NCBI RefSeq assembly: GCF_020991005.1
Contig: NZ_JAJLLW010000003.1
Location: 248,001-312,000, forward strand
Length of the DNA stretch: 64,000 nucleotides
Source of the DNA: Halomonas sp. CUBES01
GTDB lineage: Bacteria; Pseudomonadota; Gammaproteobacteria; Pseudomonadales; Halomonadaceae
Reading direction: 5' to 3'
In this document: positions 19,392-29,010 of the stretch, one piece after another
How positions within the stretch are numbered: the stretch's first letter is position 1
Layout: every line of letters begins with the position of its first letter
Position numbers and translations under genes: made by a program
Notes under the pieces: generated by a model
Databases searched by the model: none
What the model was told of the DNA's origin: nothing
Seen by the model: the letters and a program-made list of their open reading frames with translations, nothing else

Positions 19392-20468
19392 CTAGGCCTG
19401 GCGACGCTTGGTCAGCATTGGGGCCAGCTTGTCGTTCATTTGGGTAAAGGCGTCAACGGTGGTTTGCCAGTCGATGCAGGCATCGGTGATCGACACCCCG
19501 TACTGGAGATCGCCGAGGTCTTTAGGCACCTTCTGATTGCCCCAGCCAATATTGGATTCGACCATCAGGCCGATGATCGACGTATTGCCCTCCAGTATCT
19601 GGTTGGTGACGTTTTCCAGTACCAGCGGCTGTAGCGCGGCGTCCTTGTTGGAGTTGGCGTGGGAGCAGTCGATCATGATGTTGGCGGACAGCTTGGCGTT
19701 CTTGAGCTCCCTTTCGGCCAGGGCCACGCTCACACTGTCGTAGTTGGGCTTGCCGTTGCCGCCGCGCAGCACTACATGGCCGTAGCCGTTGCCGCGGGTG
19801 CGAATAATGGCGACCTGCCCCGACTGGTTGATGCCCAGAAAATTGTGCGGGCTGGCGACGGACTGCAGGGCGTTGATGGCGACATCCAGGCTGCCGTCGG
19901 TGCCGTTCTTGAAACCGACCGGTGAGGACAGGCCCGAGGCCATCTCGCGGTGGGTCTGCGACTCGGTGGTGCGCGCGCCGATGGCGGACCAGCTGATGCA
20001 GTCCTGCAGGTACTGGGGCGAAATCGGGTCTAGGGCTTCAGTGGCCAGCGGCAGGCCGATCTCGGCAAGGTCGACCAGCAGCTTGCGCGCGATGTGCAGA
20101 CCTTCGTCGATTTCAAAGGAGTCGTTGATGTGCGGGTCGTTGATCAGGCCTTTCCAGCCAACGGTGGTGCGCGGCTTTTCAAAATATACGCGCATCACGA
20201 TATACAGGCTGTCGCTGACTTCGTCCGCCAGCGAGCGAAGGCGCCTGGCGTAATCCAGGGCGGCGTCGACATCGTGAATGGAGCAGGGGCCGACCACCAT
20301 CAGCAAGCGCGGATCGCTGCCGTCCAGAATGCGCTGGATAGTGTGGCGACCCTCGATCACGGTGCGCTCGGCAGCCTCGGTAAGCGGCACATCCTGCTTT
20401 AGCGCTTCAGGGGTAGTGAGCACATCCTGGGCAAGGACGTTAAGGTTGTTGACCTGCTGATCTGACAT
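19392..20468 (-). CDS. 3-deoxy-7-phosphoheptulonate synthase (DAHP synthase, AroF/AroG/AroH family)
   Basis: A 358-residue class I enzyme joining phosphoenolpyruvate and erythrose 4-phosphate in the first step of aromatic amino acid synthesis. Motifs MVVGPCSIHD, GARTTESQTHREMASG, GFKNGTDG, and VMIDCSHANSNKD (metal site) are visible. Length and N-terminal extension fit the feedback-regulated AroF/G/H group; which amino acid inhibits it cannot be read from the sequence with confidence. It is a single gene, divergent from rpoE. It works upstream of the trpEG operon found later in this window. Confidence 0.95.
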   Translation of the reverse strand: MSDQQVNNLNVLAQDVLTTPEALKQDVPLTEAAERTVIEGRHTIQRILDGSDPRLLMVVGPCSIHDVDAALDYARRLRSLADEVSDSLYIVMRVYFEKPRTTVGWKGLINDPHINDSFEIDEGLHIARKLLVDLAEIGLPLATEALDPISPQYLQDCISWSAIGARTTESQTHREMASGLSSPVGFKNGTDGSLDVAINALQSVASPHNFLGINQSGQVAIIRTRGNGYGHVVLRGGNGKPNYDSVSVALAERELKNAKLSANIMIDCSHANSNKDAALQPLVLENVTNQILEGNTSIIGLMVESNIGWGNQKVPKDLGDLQYGVSITDACIDWQTTVDAFTQMNDKLAPMLTKRRQA

Positions 20469-20795
20469 TGTGCTACCTGTGCGTGCGTATTGGGCGAATA
20501 AAGAGCCCTACTATCGCTTGTCGGCGTACTAAAAATCAATTGTTGTGGAACTTAACGATGCTGAATGAAGTCAGCCGCTGGGTTTTGTGCAAGGGGGTAA
20601 ACGCTTGATGCGCCGTGCAGAACGCGTAACACTTAGCCAACAGCGGACGATCACGTTAGAGTGCCACTTTTCATGTTATTCATATGATTAACCAATGCCC
20701 AAGGAACGCTATGTTGCTTGCTGTTAATGCCCAGTGTATCGGGTTTGAAGAGAGTTTCGCTCGGCGATCACTGCCCGAGCGGAGGGAGCGTGTGA
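20469..20795. other. Divergent promoter region of DAHP synthase and rpoE
   Basis: A 327-bp region without a plausible gene. On the plus strand it contains a sigma-E-like promoter (see next entry) and, nearer rpoE, an AT-rich block (about 20655-20700). On the minus strand TTGATT near 20539 with an AGTAGG/GATAGT-like -10 about 18 bp later could drive the DAHP synthase gene, but this is weak. Confidence 0.5.
20547..20575 (+). promoter_or_regulatory. Candidate sigma-E (AlgU-type) promoter of rpoE
   Basis: GGAACTT (20547-20553) is a full match to the sigma-E -35 element, followed by a 17-bp spacer and TCAGC (20571-20575), a partial match to the TCTGA/TCAAA -10. It lies about 220 bp upstream of rpoE; autoregulated rpoE/algU promoters are usual in this family. 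Confidence 0.5.
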
Positions 20796-21395
20796 ATGGG
20801 CATTCGTGAAACAGACCAACAGCTCGTCGAACGTGCCCAGAAAGGCGATACGCGTGCGTTTGATCTGCTGGTAAAGAAATACCAGCACAAGATCATCGGC
20901 TTGATCGGGCGCTACGTCCACGACCATTCCGAGGTGCATGACGTGGCGCAGGAAGCCTTCATCAAGGCCTATCGGGCGCTGGGCAAGTTTCGCTCGGAAA
21001 GCGCTTTCTATACCTGGATGTACCGAATCGCCATCAATACCGCCAAGAATCATCTGGTATCCCGCGGGCGCCGCCCGCCGGGCAGCGATCTGGATATCGT
21101 CGACGCCGAGATCGTCGATCAGAGTGGCCGCCTGGCCGATGCGGAGTCGCCGGAAGCTGCCATCGCCCGGGATCAACTGGAAGCCGCCGTCTATGAAGCG
21201 ATCGAAAAGCTGCCCGATGACCTGCGTACCGCGATTACCCTGCGCGAGCTGGACGGGCTGGCATATGAAGACATTGCCCAGGTGATGCAGTGCCCGGTAG
21301 GCACGGTGCGTTCGCGGATCTTCCGCGCTCGCGAAGCGGTGGACGAACATATTCGCCCGCTGGTGACCACGGCACGGAACAGTCGCGAGGAATAG
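20796..21395 (+). CDS. rpoE: RNA polymerase sigma factor, envelope-stress sigma-E / AlgU
   Basis: A 199-residue ECF sigma factor. Region 2 (LVKKYQHKIIGLIGRYVHD, DVAQEAFIKAYRAL, FYTWMYRIAINTAKNHLV) and region 4 (LPDDLRTAITLRELDGLAYE, CPVGTVRSRIFRARE) are both complete. It directs transcription of envelope stress genes when the anti-sigma factor RseA is degraded. A sigma-E-like promoter lies upstream. In this window it is followed by rseA after an unusually long 324-bp gap, then rseC and a DegP-type protease. Confidence 0.95.
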   Translation: MGIRETDQQLVERAQKGDTRAFDLLVKKYQHKIIGLIGRYVHDHSEVHDVAQEAFIKAYRALGKFRSESAFYTWMYRIAINTAKNHLVSRGRRPPGSDLDIVDAEIVDQSGRLADAESPEAAIARDQLEAAVYEAIEKLPDDLRTAITLRELDGLAYEDIAQVMQCPVGTVRSRIFRAREAVDEHIRPLVTTARNSREE

Positions 21396-21719
21396 TGGTC
21401 AACGGGGAGGCGCTGAAACGTAATGGCGAAAAACTGCCGATGACCGTGAACTGTTTGGCGGCATCACCGTCAAAGCCATTGCATTGAAACAGACAGTTAA
21501 AAAAATGCGTTTCTCGCGCTGTTTATTTTTTAGCGCTGTTTTGGCAGGCCATGCGGCTTGACGATGCAGCGAACAGTGAAACGATCGAAGGTGTTGTTTA
21601 CACCGTGGCGAAGTGGTCTGCCTAGGCTTGGCCTGTGGAGCTGCCGGTGAATGCCAACGCGAAGGCGACAGGTTGCGATGGTCATCAGCGCTTCTTCTCA
21701 ACAGTTGAGGGTGTGAAGT
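21396..21719 (+). other. Long gap between rpoE and rseA, no gene seen
   Basis: In most relatives rseA follows rpoE closely; here 324 bp intervene. No open frame looks coding. Two copies of GCGCTGTTT occur 19 bases apart (about 21514 and 21533), and the AT-rich block around them (21488-21545) could host a promoter or processing site for separate rseA expression. No sigma-E consensus is evident. Confidence 0.5.
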
Positions 21720-22460
21720 ATGAGTCAAAACACACGGGAATCACTTTCGGTATTAATGGATAGCGAAAGTGATGAGCTAGAACTACGCCGAGTGTTGAAG
21801 GCACTACCGGACGATGACGATGCCGCCGAGACGTGGCGACGTTACCATCTGGCGCGAAGCATGATGCGGCGCGAGCGCGACGTGGATGTCAGCGTCGACC
21901 TGTCTGCTGGCGTCATGGCCCGATTGCAGGGTGAGCCTGCCCCGGCACTGGAAAGCGATACGCCACCCGCCCGAACCGGCAATGTGTCATTTGCCCGTGG
22001 CGCAGGCGTTGCGGCGGCGGTATCGCTCATGGTGATTACCGGTGTGCAGTTCTTTGGCAGCGGCGGCGGTACGCCAGAGCAGGGTGGCAACGTGGCCTCC
22101 AGTTCGGTGCCCGCATCATCCAATCAGGTTCAGCCGGTCAACCTGGCCTCTTTGCCGTCTGTAGACAACGGCCAGTCGACCGGTGTGCCGTCTTCCCAGA
22201 CGCCCATGTTCGAGCAAACCCCTTTTCGTCTCAGCGGCCAGTCGTCGGGCAGTGGCCTGATGAACGTCAGCGAAGGCGGTTTCTCCGTTTCCCAACAGGG
22301 CGTATCGGCACAGCAGGGTATGAACATCGACGTCGAGCAGTTGCGCATGCTGCAGTCCTACCTTGAGCAACAGACTCAGGGGGCTGCGGGCGGTCAAGAC
22401 GACCAGTGGATGCCGTTGATGCGCTCTTCTGGGGTGACCGAACCCTTGGGCCAGCGCTGA
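21720..22460 (+). CDS. rseA: Anti-sigma-E factor RseA / MucA
   Basis: A 246-residue single-pass inner-membrane protein. The N-terminal cytoplasmic domain (about residues 1-75; SVLMDSESDELELRRVLKAL, then WRRYHLARSMMR) is the RseA fold that holds sigma-E. A membrane helix spans about residues 94-113 (GVAAAVSLMVITGVQFF). The periplasmic part is rich in Ser, Gly and Gln and of low complexity (about 114-246). It would be cleaved in stress to release RpoE. Its usual periplasmic partner RseB is not encoded next to it, and a strong terminator follows. Confidence 0.9.
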   Translation: MSQNTRESLSVLMDSESDELELRRVLKALPDDDDAAETWRRYHLARSMMRRERDVDVSVDLSAGVMARLQGEPAPALESDTPPARTGNVSFARGAGVAAAVSLMVITGVQFFGSGGGTPEQGGNVASSSVPASSNQVQPVNLASLPSVDNGQSTGVPSSQTPMFEQTPFRLSGQSSGSGLMNVSEGGFSVSQQGVSAQQGMNIDVEQLRMLQSYLEQQTQGAAGGQDDQWMPLMRSSGVTEPLGQR

Positions 22461-22497
22461 TCAATCTGAAGAGACTTCAATACGATGGAATGCCTAT

Positions 22498-22541
22498 GGA
22501 TGTTGAAAAGAGCCTTTCTCTATTTCAGCATCCTTTTTTTT
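22498..22541 (+). terminator. Rho-independent terminator between rseA and rseC
   Basis: GGATGTTGAAAAGAG pairs with CTCTATTTCAGCATCC (one wobble, one bulged base) and runs directly into eight T residues. This is an intrinsic terminator of good quality in the position where rseB would normally be. Confidence 0.88.
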
Positions 22542-22606
22542 GTCCACGGTATCAGTGTGGGCGATAGCGTCAGGCAGCATACCCATGAATCGGCATAGAG
22601 GCAGGG

Positions 22607-23062
22607 ATGATGTTGCAAGGAGCGGATAAGCAGTTGATCGAACGTCGCGGGCGCGTGGTGGGATACCACCCGCAAGGCATCGTCGTCGAAGTGGCGGCGT
22701 CACTTGGGTGCGTGCAGTGTGCAAAGGGCCAGGGCTGTGGCGCCGGGCTGCTTGCGCGCCGTTCAGCGTGGCAACTGGCGGTAGACCTGCCGTCTGATCG
22801 CGAAGGCGCATCATTGCCTGCTGTGGGCAGCGAGGTGACGTTGGTCATGCCGCGTAGTTTCGTGACTCGGTTGACGTGGCTGATCTACGGCTTGCCGTTA
22901 CTGATGGCGCTGGTGACGGCCGCCGTCGGAAGAATGTCGGCGGTGACATGGCTGGCGCCGAGTCTCTTTTTCGGCGTCTTGGCCGTTAGCATGTTGGGCC
23001 TCAAATATGCCTTGGGTCAGCGTGCGGAGCAGTTTCGTCCGCATCTGGCCGATGCTGCGTGA
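22607..23062 (+). CDS. rseC: RseC / MucC family regulator of sigma-E activity
   Basis: A 151-residue inner-membrane protein. The N-terminal part has a cysteine cluster (Cys35-x2-Cys38-x5-Cys44, CVQCAKGQGC) and the C-terminal half has two membrane helices (about 85-103 and 109-130). These match the RseC/MucC/RsxC-partner family that modulates sigma-E or takes part in SoxR-reducing complexes. It lies between a terminator and the protease gene, so it probably has its own promoter in the 65 bp after the terminator. Either of two adjacent ATGs could be used. Confidence 0.85.
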   Translation: MMLQGADKQLIERRGRVVGYHPQGIVVEVAASLGCVQCAKGQGCGAGLLARRSAWQLAVDLPSDREGASLPAVGSEVTLVMPRSFVTRLTWLIYGLPLLMALVTAAVGRMSAVTWLAPSLFFGVLAVSMLGLKYALGQRAEQFRPHLADAA

Positions 23063-23128
23063 TTGGTGGCTCGTGTGAATTGCATTGACCTGGGTTGATC
23101 TAAACAGTGTTTTATTAGGAGTTGTTAC

Positions 23129-24541
23129 ATGAAGCGCTTGATACCTTCCGCATCATTATGGTTCTGCTGCGTTTTGCTGCTGTCGCTGGCAACTACTGCC
23201 CACGCGCAAAACCTGCCGGATTTTACCGAACTCGTCGAAGATGCCGCCCCTGGTGTGGTCAACATTTCCACCAGCCGTACCGTGCAGCGAGCGGCTTCGC
23301 CCTTTGATAACTTCGGCGGCCAGGAAATCCCCGAGATATTTCGCCACTTCTTCGGCGATAGCTTCCCCGCACCGCCAGGAAGCAGCCGTGGGCGCCCGGA
23401 AGAGCGCCAGTCGCTGGGCTCCGGTTTCATCATCAGTGAAGACGGCTATGTGATGACCAATGCTCATGTGGTGGATGACGCCGATGAAATTCTCGTGCGT
23501 TTGAATGATCGTCGCGAACTGCCCGCCGAACTCATCGGCAGCGACCCGCAAACCGACGTGGCGGTGCTCAAAGTGGATGCCGATGGGCTTCCCACCCTGG
23601 CGCTGGGTGATTCGGATGCCCTTCAGGTTGGGGAATGGGTCGCCGCCATTGGCTCGCCGTTCGGTTTCGATCACTCGGTGACGGCGGGTATCGTCAGTGC
23701 CATCAACCGTACGCTACCCCGCGATGCCTACGTACCCTTTATCCAGACCGATGTGGCGATCAACCCCGGTAACTCGGGCGGACCGCTTTTTAACCTGGAC
23801 GGTGAAGTCGTCGGTATCAACTCCCAGATCTTTACGCGCAGCGGCGGATTCATGGGCGTTTCCTTCGCGATTCCCATCAATGTGGCCATGGACGTCGCCG
23901 ATCAGCTACGCGAAGACGGGTACGTCAACCGTGGCTGGCTGGGCGTGATGATTCAGCCCGTCTCCAGTGACCTGGCCGAGTCCTTCGGGATGCAAGAAGC
24001 CGAAGGCGCGCTGATCGCGGATCTGGATCCTGAGGGGCCAGCCGCCGAGGGCGGGCTCAAGGCTGGCGACGTGATTCTCGAAGTCAACGGCGAGACCGTT
24101 GATCGCTCAAGCAGCTTGCCGCGCCTGATCGGTCGCGTGGCACCCGGTGACGAAGTGGATCTGCGCCTGATGCGGGACGGTGAAGAGCGCAGCGAAACGG
24201 TCGAGTTGGGCAGCTGGCCCAATGCTGAGCAATCCTCGACACCATCGGCGTCCAGCGACAGCCAGGTGCGGCTGGGTGCCTATGTGGCTGCAATCGACCC
24301 TGAGACCCAGGAGCAGCTGAACCTGCAGGGCGGTGTGGTCGTGCGTGACGTCGAGCCCGACAGCGTCGCGGCACGCGCGGGCCTTCGTCCTGGCGATGTG
24401 CTGGTCAGCCTGGATCACCGCAGCCTGTCCTCGCCGGAAGATCTGCGCCGCATCGTCGACGAGCTGCCGACGGATCGAGCGATTCCCCTGCGGCTTTACC
24501 GCGATGGCCGCTCGTTGTTCGTGGCGTTGCGCTTTGAATGA
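23129..24541 (+). CDS. mucD: DegP/MucD-type periplasmic serine endoprotease
   Basis: A 470-residue HtrA protease that degrades or refolds damaged envelope proteins. The signal peptide ends near AHA (residue 26). The catalytic triad is visible as His113 (TNAHVV), Asp143 (QTDVAVLK) and Ser216 (INPGNSGGPL). Two PDZ domains follow (about 255-345 and 370-465). In the alginate-regulating locus of Pseudomonas the equivalent gene is mucD. It is the last gene of the stress cluster and ends at a strong terminator. Confidence 0.94.
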   Translation: MKRLIPSASLWFCCVLLLSLATTAHAQNLPDFTELVEDAAPGVVNISTSRTVQRAASPFDNFGGQEIPEIFRHFFGDSFPAPPGSSRGRPEERQSLGSGFIISEDGYVMTNAHVVDDADEILVRLNDRRELPAELIGSDPQTDVAVLKVDADGLPTLALGDSDALQVGEWVAAIGSPFGFDHSVTAGIVSAINRTLPRDAYVPFIQTDVAINPGNSGGPLFNLDGEVVGINSQIFTRSGGFMGVSFAIPINVAMDVADQLREDGYVNRGWLGVMIQPVSSDLAESFGMQEAEGALIADLDPEGPAAEGGLKAGDVILEVNGETVDRSSSLPRLIGRVAPGDEVDLRLMRDGEERSETVELGSWPNAEQSSTPSASSDSQVRLGAYVAAIDPETQEQLNLQGGVVVRDVEPDSVAARAGLRPGDVLVSLDHRSLSSPEDLRRIVDELPTDRAIPLRLYRDGRSLFVALRFE

Positions 24542-24560
24542 CGAATTGACGGTGTCAAGT

Positions 24561-24598
24561 CGGCAGCCCGCTCCCCATGGCGGGCTGCCGTTTTTTTT
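24561..24598 (+). terminator. Rho-independent terminator after the DegP-type protease
   Basis: CGGCAGCCCGC pairs with GCGGGCTGCCG around a short loop, followed by eight T residues. Confidence 0.95.
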
Positions 24599-24727
24599 GC
24601 CTGCTTTTTTGCACATAGCACCGAAACCGTCCTAACGGTACAATGGCGTCAAATTTCTACTGCGTAACCCGAGGCAATTTTTTTAATCGTACATGGTTGC
24701 GTACATATAGCGGATTAAAAACGCCCA

Positions 24728-26542
24728 ATGAGCCAAGAAAAAGATAGCAAGATCAAGCACATAAGAAACTTCTCGATCATCGCGCATATCGACCACGGCA
24801 AGTCCACGCTGTCAGACCGCCTGATCCAGACCTGCGGCGGCTTGACCGAGCGCGAACTGAAAGAGCAAGTGCTTGATTCCATGGATATCGAGCGCGAGCG
24901 GGGCATCACGATCAAGGCCCAATCGGTCACTCTGGATTACACGGCGCCGGACGGGCAGGTCTACCAGCTCAACTTCATCGATACGCCGGGACACGTGGAC
25001 TTTTCCTATGAAGTATCGCGGTCCCTGTATGCCTGCGAAGGGGCGCTGCTGGTCGTTGATGCCGCCCAGGGCGTAGAGGCCCAGTCCGTGGCCAACTGCT
25101 ATACCGCCGTGGAGCAAGGGCTGGAAGTATTGCCGGTGCTCAACAAGATCGACCTGCCCCAGGCCGAGCCCGACCGGGTGGCCCAGGAAGTCGAGGAGAT
25201 CATCGGCATCGATGCCACCGATGCCTGCCAGGTCTCGGCGAAAAGCGGCATCGGTATCGACGCGCTGCTGGAGCGGCTGGTGCGCGATATCCCACCCCCC
25301 AAGGGAGATCCGGACGCCCCTTTGCAGGCGCTGATCATCGATTCCTGGTTCGATAACTACCTTGGCGTTGTATCGCTGGTTCGCCTGTTCGACGGCACCC
25401 TGCGCAAAGGCGACAAGATACGCATCAATTCCACCGGCCGGGACTGGAATGCAACGGAAGTGGGTATTTTCACCCCGCTGCGCAAGCAGACCGATATCCT
25501 GCGCGCGGGCGAGGTGGGCTTCATCGTCGCCGGTATCAAGGACATTCACGGCGCGCCAGTAGGCGATACCATCACGCACACCAAGACACCGGATGTGCCC
25601 AGGCTGCCAGGCTTTAAAAAGGTCAAGCCGCAGGTATATGCCGGCATATTCACCGTCAATTCCGACGACTATGAAGATTTTCGTGATGCGTTGGAAAAGT
25701 TGGCGCTTAACGATGCGTCGCTGGAGTACGAACCGGAAAACTCGGATGCGCTGGGCTTTGGTTTTCGCGTGGGCTTTCTGGGCACGCTCCATATGGAGAT
25801 CATCCAGGAACGTCTGGAACGCGAGTACGACCTTGACCTGCTGACCACTGCCCCGACCGTGGTCTATGAGCTGTCAATGAAAAATGGCGATCTCGTCTAT
25901 GTATCCAATCCGTCCAAACTGCCCGACATGGCCGACGTCGAGTACATGCGTGAGCCTATCGTGCGGGCAAGCATTCTGGTGCCCCAGGAATTTGTCGGCA
26001 ACGTGATCGCCGAGTGCGAGCAGCGCCGCGGTACCCAGTTGGACATGCAGTTTCTGGGCAACCAGATCCAGCTCACCTACGAGCTGCCCATGTCGGAAGT
26101 GGTGATGGACTTCTTTGATCGACTCAAGTCCATATCGCGCGGCTATGCCTCGCTCGAATACAATTTCGAACGCTTTGAAGCTGCCCAGCTTGTCCGTCTG
26201 GACGTGATGATCAACGGTGATAAGGTGGATGCGCTGGCGGTGATCATTCACCGCGATCACGCCCATTCTCGTGGCCGACTGCTGGTGGAAAAGATGAAAG
26301 AGCTGATCCCCCGGCAGATGTTTGACGTGGCCATCCAGGCAGCAATCGGTGGCCAGGTGGTGGCGCGCTCCACCGTCAAGGCCATGCGCAAGAATGTGAC
26401 CGCGAAATGTTACGGCGGTGACGTGAGCCGCAAGAAAAAGCTGCTCGAGAAACAGAAAGCCGGTAAGAAACGCATGAAGCAGGTCGGCCGGGTGGAAATC
26501 CCCCAGGAAGCCTTCCTTGCTGTACTCAAGGTTAACGACTAG
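24728..26542 (+). CDS. lepA: Translation elongation factor 4
   Basis: A 604-residue GTPase that acts on stalled or mis-translocated ribosomes. G motifs are visible: AHIDHGKST (G1), GITIKAQ (G2), DTPGH (G3) and [11 protein letters not shown] (G4). The C-terminal LepA-specific region ([34 protein letters not shown]) is intact. Length matches E. coli LepA within a few residues. It is the first gene of the lepA-lepB-rnc-era-recO-pdxJ-acpS run and starts 130 bp after a terminator. Confidence 0.97.
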   Translation: MSQEKDSKIKHIRNFSIIAHIDHGKSTLSDRLIQTCGGLTERELKEQVLDSMDIERERGITIKAQSVTLDYTAPDGQVYQLNFIDTPGHVDFSYEVSRSLYACEGALLVVDAAQGVEAQSVANCYTAVEQGLEVLPVLNKIDLPQAEPDRVAQEVEEIIGIDATDACQVSAKSGIGIDALLERLVRDIPPPKGDPDAPLQALIIDSWFDNYLGVVSLVRLFDGTLRKGDKIRINSTGRDWNATEVGIFTPLRKQTDILRAGEVGFIVAGIKDIHGAPVGDTITHTKTPDVPRLPGFKKVKPQVYAGIFTVNSDDYEDFRDALEKLALNDASLEYEPENSDALGFGFRVGFLGTLHMEIIQERLEREYDLDLLTTAPTVVYELSMKNGDLVYVSNPSKLPDMADVEYMREPIVRASILVPQEFVGNVIAECEQRRGTQLDMQFLGNQIQLTYELPMSEVVMDFFDRLKSISRGYASLEYNFERFEAAQLVRLDVMINGDKVDALAVIIHRDHAHSRGRLLVEKMKELIPRQMFDVAIQAAIGGQVVARSTVKAMRKNVTAKCYGGDVSRKKKLLEKQKAGKKRMKQVGRVEIPQEAFLAVLKVND

Positions 26543-26557
26543 GGAAGATGTCCACCC

Positions 26558-27352
26558 ATGGATTTTGCATTATTGCTGGTACTTGCCGTTGCGCTTTCCG
26601 GCGTTATCTACTTGCTCGATGTGGTCTGGTTGCGTCCCAAGCGCCGCGAGCGGGTCGCCCATGCCGAGGCACAGACTCAGGAAGGGCTTGACCCGGCGAC
26701 CCGTGAAAAACTACTCAAAGAGCCCTGGCCGATCGATTATTCGCGCTCTTTCTTCCCGGTGCTGCTGGTCGTGCTGATCGTCCGCAGCTTTGTGGTCGAG
26801 CCGTTTCAGATTCCCTCCGGCTCCATGCGTCCAACGCTTGAGGTCGGTGATTTTATCCTGGTCAACAAGTTCGCTTACGGACTGCGTCTGCCGGTCGTCA
26901 ACACGCGCTTTCTTGAGGTGGACGATCCCGAGCGCGGCGATGTGATGGTGTTCCGCTTCCCCGAAGAGCCTTCGGTCAACTTCATCAAGCGCGTGGTGGG
27001 GCTGCCCGGCGACCGTATCCGCTATGAAGACAAGCAGCTGTACGTCAACGGTGAGCCGGTATCCAAGGAGTTGATGGAGGAAGCGGCTTCCCAGCAGCTG
27101 TTGCTCGAGGAGCATTTAGGCGAGGTCGAGCACTATATTTATAACAACCCCCGCGACCCAGGCCCGCAGATGCGCGAAGTCGAAGTGCCCGAAGGTCACT
27201 ACTTCACCATGGGCGATAACCGTGACCACTCCAACGACAGCCGCTACTGGGGGTTTGTGCCCGAGGAAAACATCGTCGGGCGCGCCTTTGCCGTCTGGAT
27301 GCACTGGGAAGGCGGGCTGCCAAGTTTTACCGACGTGCGCCGCATTGAGTGA
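26558..27352 (+). CDS. lepB: Signal peptidase I
   Basis: A 264-residue inner-membrane protease that removes signal peptides of Sec and Tat substrates. Two N-terminal membrane helices (about residues 3-22 and 65-84) are followed by the catalytic Ser motif QIPSGSMRPTL (Ser about 91), and the Lys motif FIKRVVGLPGDRI (Lys about 146). The GDNRDHSNDSRYWG box near residue 225 completes the family signature. It is 15 bp downstream of lepA, the usual order. Confidence 0.96.
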   Translation: MDFALLLVLAVALSGVIYLLDVVWLRPKRRERVAHAEAQTQEGLDPATREKLLKEPWPIDYSRSFFPVLLVVLIVRSFVVEPFQIPSGSMRPTLEVGDFILVNKFAYGLRLPVVNTRFLEVDDPERGDVMVFRFPEEPSVNFIKRVVGLPGDRIRYEDKQLYVNGEPVSKELMEEAASQQLLLEEHLGEVEHYIYNNPRDPGPQMREVEVPEGHYFTMGDNRDHSNDSRYWGFVPEENIVGRAFAVWMHWEGGLPSFTDVRRIE

Positions 27353-27413
27353 TGAGGCCGACCGTCATGCTTAGCCATTATTTTTTAGTCAACGTCAATG
27401 ACGTAGGGGCCCC

Positions 27414-28106
27414 GTGAGTACTTCGTTAACCGCTTTTTGCCGACGCATCGGCCATACGTTCGGCGATGCCACGCTGATCGAACTGGCCATGACCCACCGC
27501 AGCTACGGCGGTCGCAACAACGAACGCCTGGAATTCCTGGGCGATTCCATTGTCAATTTCGTCATTGCCGAAGCCCTCTATGAGCGCTTCCCCCAGGCGC
27601 GGGAAGGGCAGCTTTCACGTCTGCGCGCCCGCCTCGTGAAAGGCCAGACCCTGGCGGAGCTGGCCAGGGAAATGACGTTCGGCGAGTGCCTGCGGTTAGG
27701 CTCAGGCGAGATGAAAAGCGGCGGACATCGCCGGGAATCGATTCTCGCGGATGCCGTCGAAGCGGTGATCGGCGCTATTTACCTTGATGCGGGCATGGAC
27801 GCGGTGCGCGAGCGCGTACTGGCCTGGTACGCCGAACGGCTGTCCAACATCTCGCTTCAGGATACCCAAAAAGACCCCAAGACGCGGCTGCAGGAATTCC
27901 TGCAGTCCCGCCAGGCGGCACTGCCGCGCTACGAGGTGGTGAGCGTCAAGGGAGAAGCCCATGCACAGACGTTCACCGTGGAGTGCTATATCGACCTGTT
28001 AAGTGACCACACCACAGGCAAAGGCCCGAGCCGCCGCCACGCCGAGCAGCAGGCGGCCGAAGAAGCGCTCGCTTATCTTGAAAAACGTCCTGGAGACAAT
28101 GCATGA
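27414..28106 (+). CDS. rnc: Ribonuclease III (GTG start)
   Basis: A 230-residue double-strand-specific endoribonuclease that processes rRNA and mRNA. The signature [15 protein letters not shown] with the metal-binding Glu and Asp lies near residue 37, a second acidic cluster ([14 protein letters not shown]) near residue 107, and the C-terminal dsRNA-binding domain includes KTRLQEFLQ and the [18 protein letters not shown] end. The GTG start has AGGGG upstream. Its stop overlaps the era start by 4 bases. Confidence 0.96.
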   Translation: MSTSLTAFCRRIGHTFGDATLIELAMTHRSYGGRNNERLEFLGDSIVNFVIAEALYERFPQAREGQLSRLRARLVKGQTLAELAREMTFGECLRLGSGEMKSGGHRRESILADAVEAVIGAIYLDAGMDAVRERVLAWYAERLSNISLQDTQKDPKTRLQEFLQSRQAALPRYEVVSVKGEAHAQTFTVECYIDLLSDHTTGKGPSRRHAEQQAAEEALAYLEKRPGDNA

Positions 28107-29002
28107 GCCAAACCTGTGGATTCGTTGCGATTGTCGGCCGTCCCAACGTCGGCAAGTCCACCCTGATGAACCGCATCCTGGGGCAAAAGATCTCGATTAC
28201 CTCCCGGCGGCCGCAAACCACGCGCCACCAGGTCATGGGGATCAAGACGGAAGGCGACGCCCAGTTCATCTATGTCGACACCCCCGGCATGCACATCATG
28301 TCCAAAGATCGCAATAAAGCGATCAACCGGTTCATGAATCAGGCGGCGACCCAGGCACTGCGCGACGTTGACTGCGTGGTGTTCATCATTGACCGCACCC
28401 GCTGGACCGATGAAGACCAGGCGGTGCTCAAGCGCCTCGAGCATGTCAAAGCTCCCATTATCCTGGCGGTCAACAAGGTGGATCGGCTGAATGACAAGGG
28501 CGATCTGCTGCCCTGGCTGGCCGACGTGGGCGCGCGGCGTGAGTTTGCCGCGATTGTGCCGATTTCGGCCAAGCACGGTACCCAGGTGGATACGCTGGAA
28601 GCGGAAGTCGCCAAGCATCTTCCCGAAAGCATCCACTATTTCCCGGAAGACCAGATTACCGACCGAAGCCTGCGCTTCATGGCGGCGGAGCTGGTGCGTG
28701 AAAAAGTCATGCGCCAGTTGGGCGACGAGTTGCCCTACCAGATGACCGTCGAAATCGAAGAGTTTCGTGAAGCCGGGCGCGTCACGCACATCAGCGCGCT
28801 GATTCTGGTCGAGCGCCAGGGCCAGAAAGTCATCCTGATCGGTGAAAACGGCGAGCGCATCAAGAATATCGGCCGTGAAGCCCGGCTGGACATGGAGCGA
28901 GCGTTGGGCACCAAGGTCATGCTCAACCTGTGGGTCAAGGTGAAGCGTGGCTGGTCTGACGATGAGCGGGCGCTGAAAAGCCTGGGCTACGATCTCGATT
29001 GA
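28103..29002 (+). CDS. era: GTPase Era, 16S rRNA maturation
   Basis: A 299-residue GTP-binding protein that binds the 3' end of 16S rRNA in 30S assembly. G1 (GRPNVGKST), G3 (DTPGMH), G4 (NKVDRL) and the C-terminal KH domain ([21 protein letters not shown]) are visible. The start ATG overlaps the rnc stop, which suggests coupled translation. Length is normal. Confidence 0.97.
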   Translation: MSQTCGFVAIVGRPNVGKSTLMNRILGQKISITSRRPQTTRHQVMGIKTEGDAQFIYVDTPGMHIMSKDRNKAINRFMNQAATQALRDVDCVVFIIDRTRWTDEDQAVLKRLEHVKAPIILAVNKVDRLNDKGDLLPWLADVGARREFAAIVPISAKHGTQVDTLEAEVAKHLPESIHYFPEDQITDRSLRFMAAELVREKVMRQLGDELPYQMTVEIEEFREAGRVTHISALILVERQGQKVILIGENGERIKNIGREARLDMERALGTKVMLNLWVKVKRGWSDDERALKSLGYDLD

Positions 29003-29010
29003 GCGTAGGC

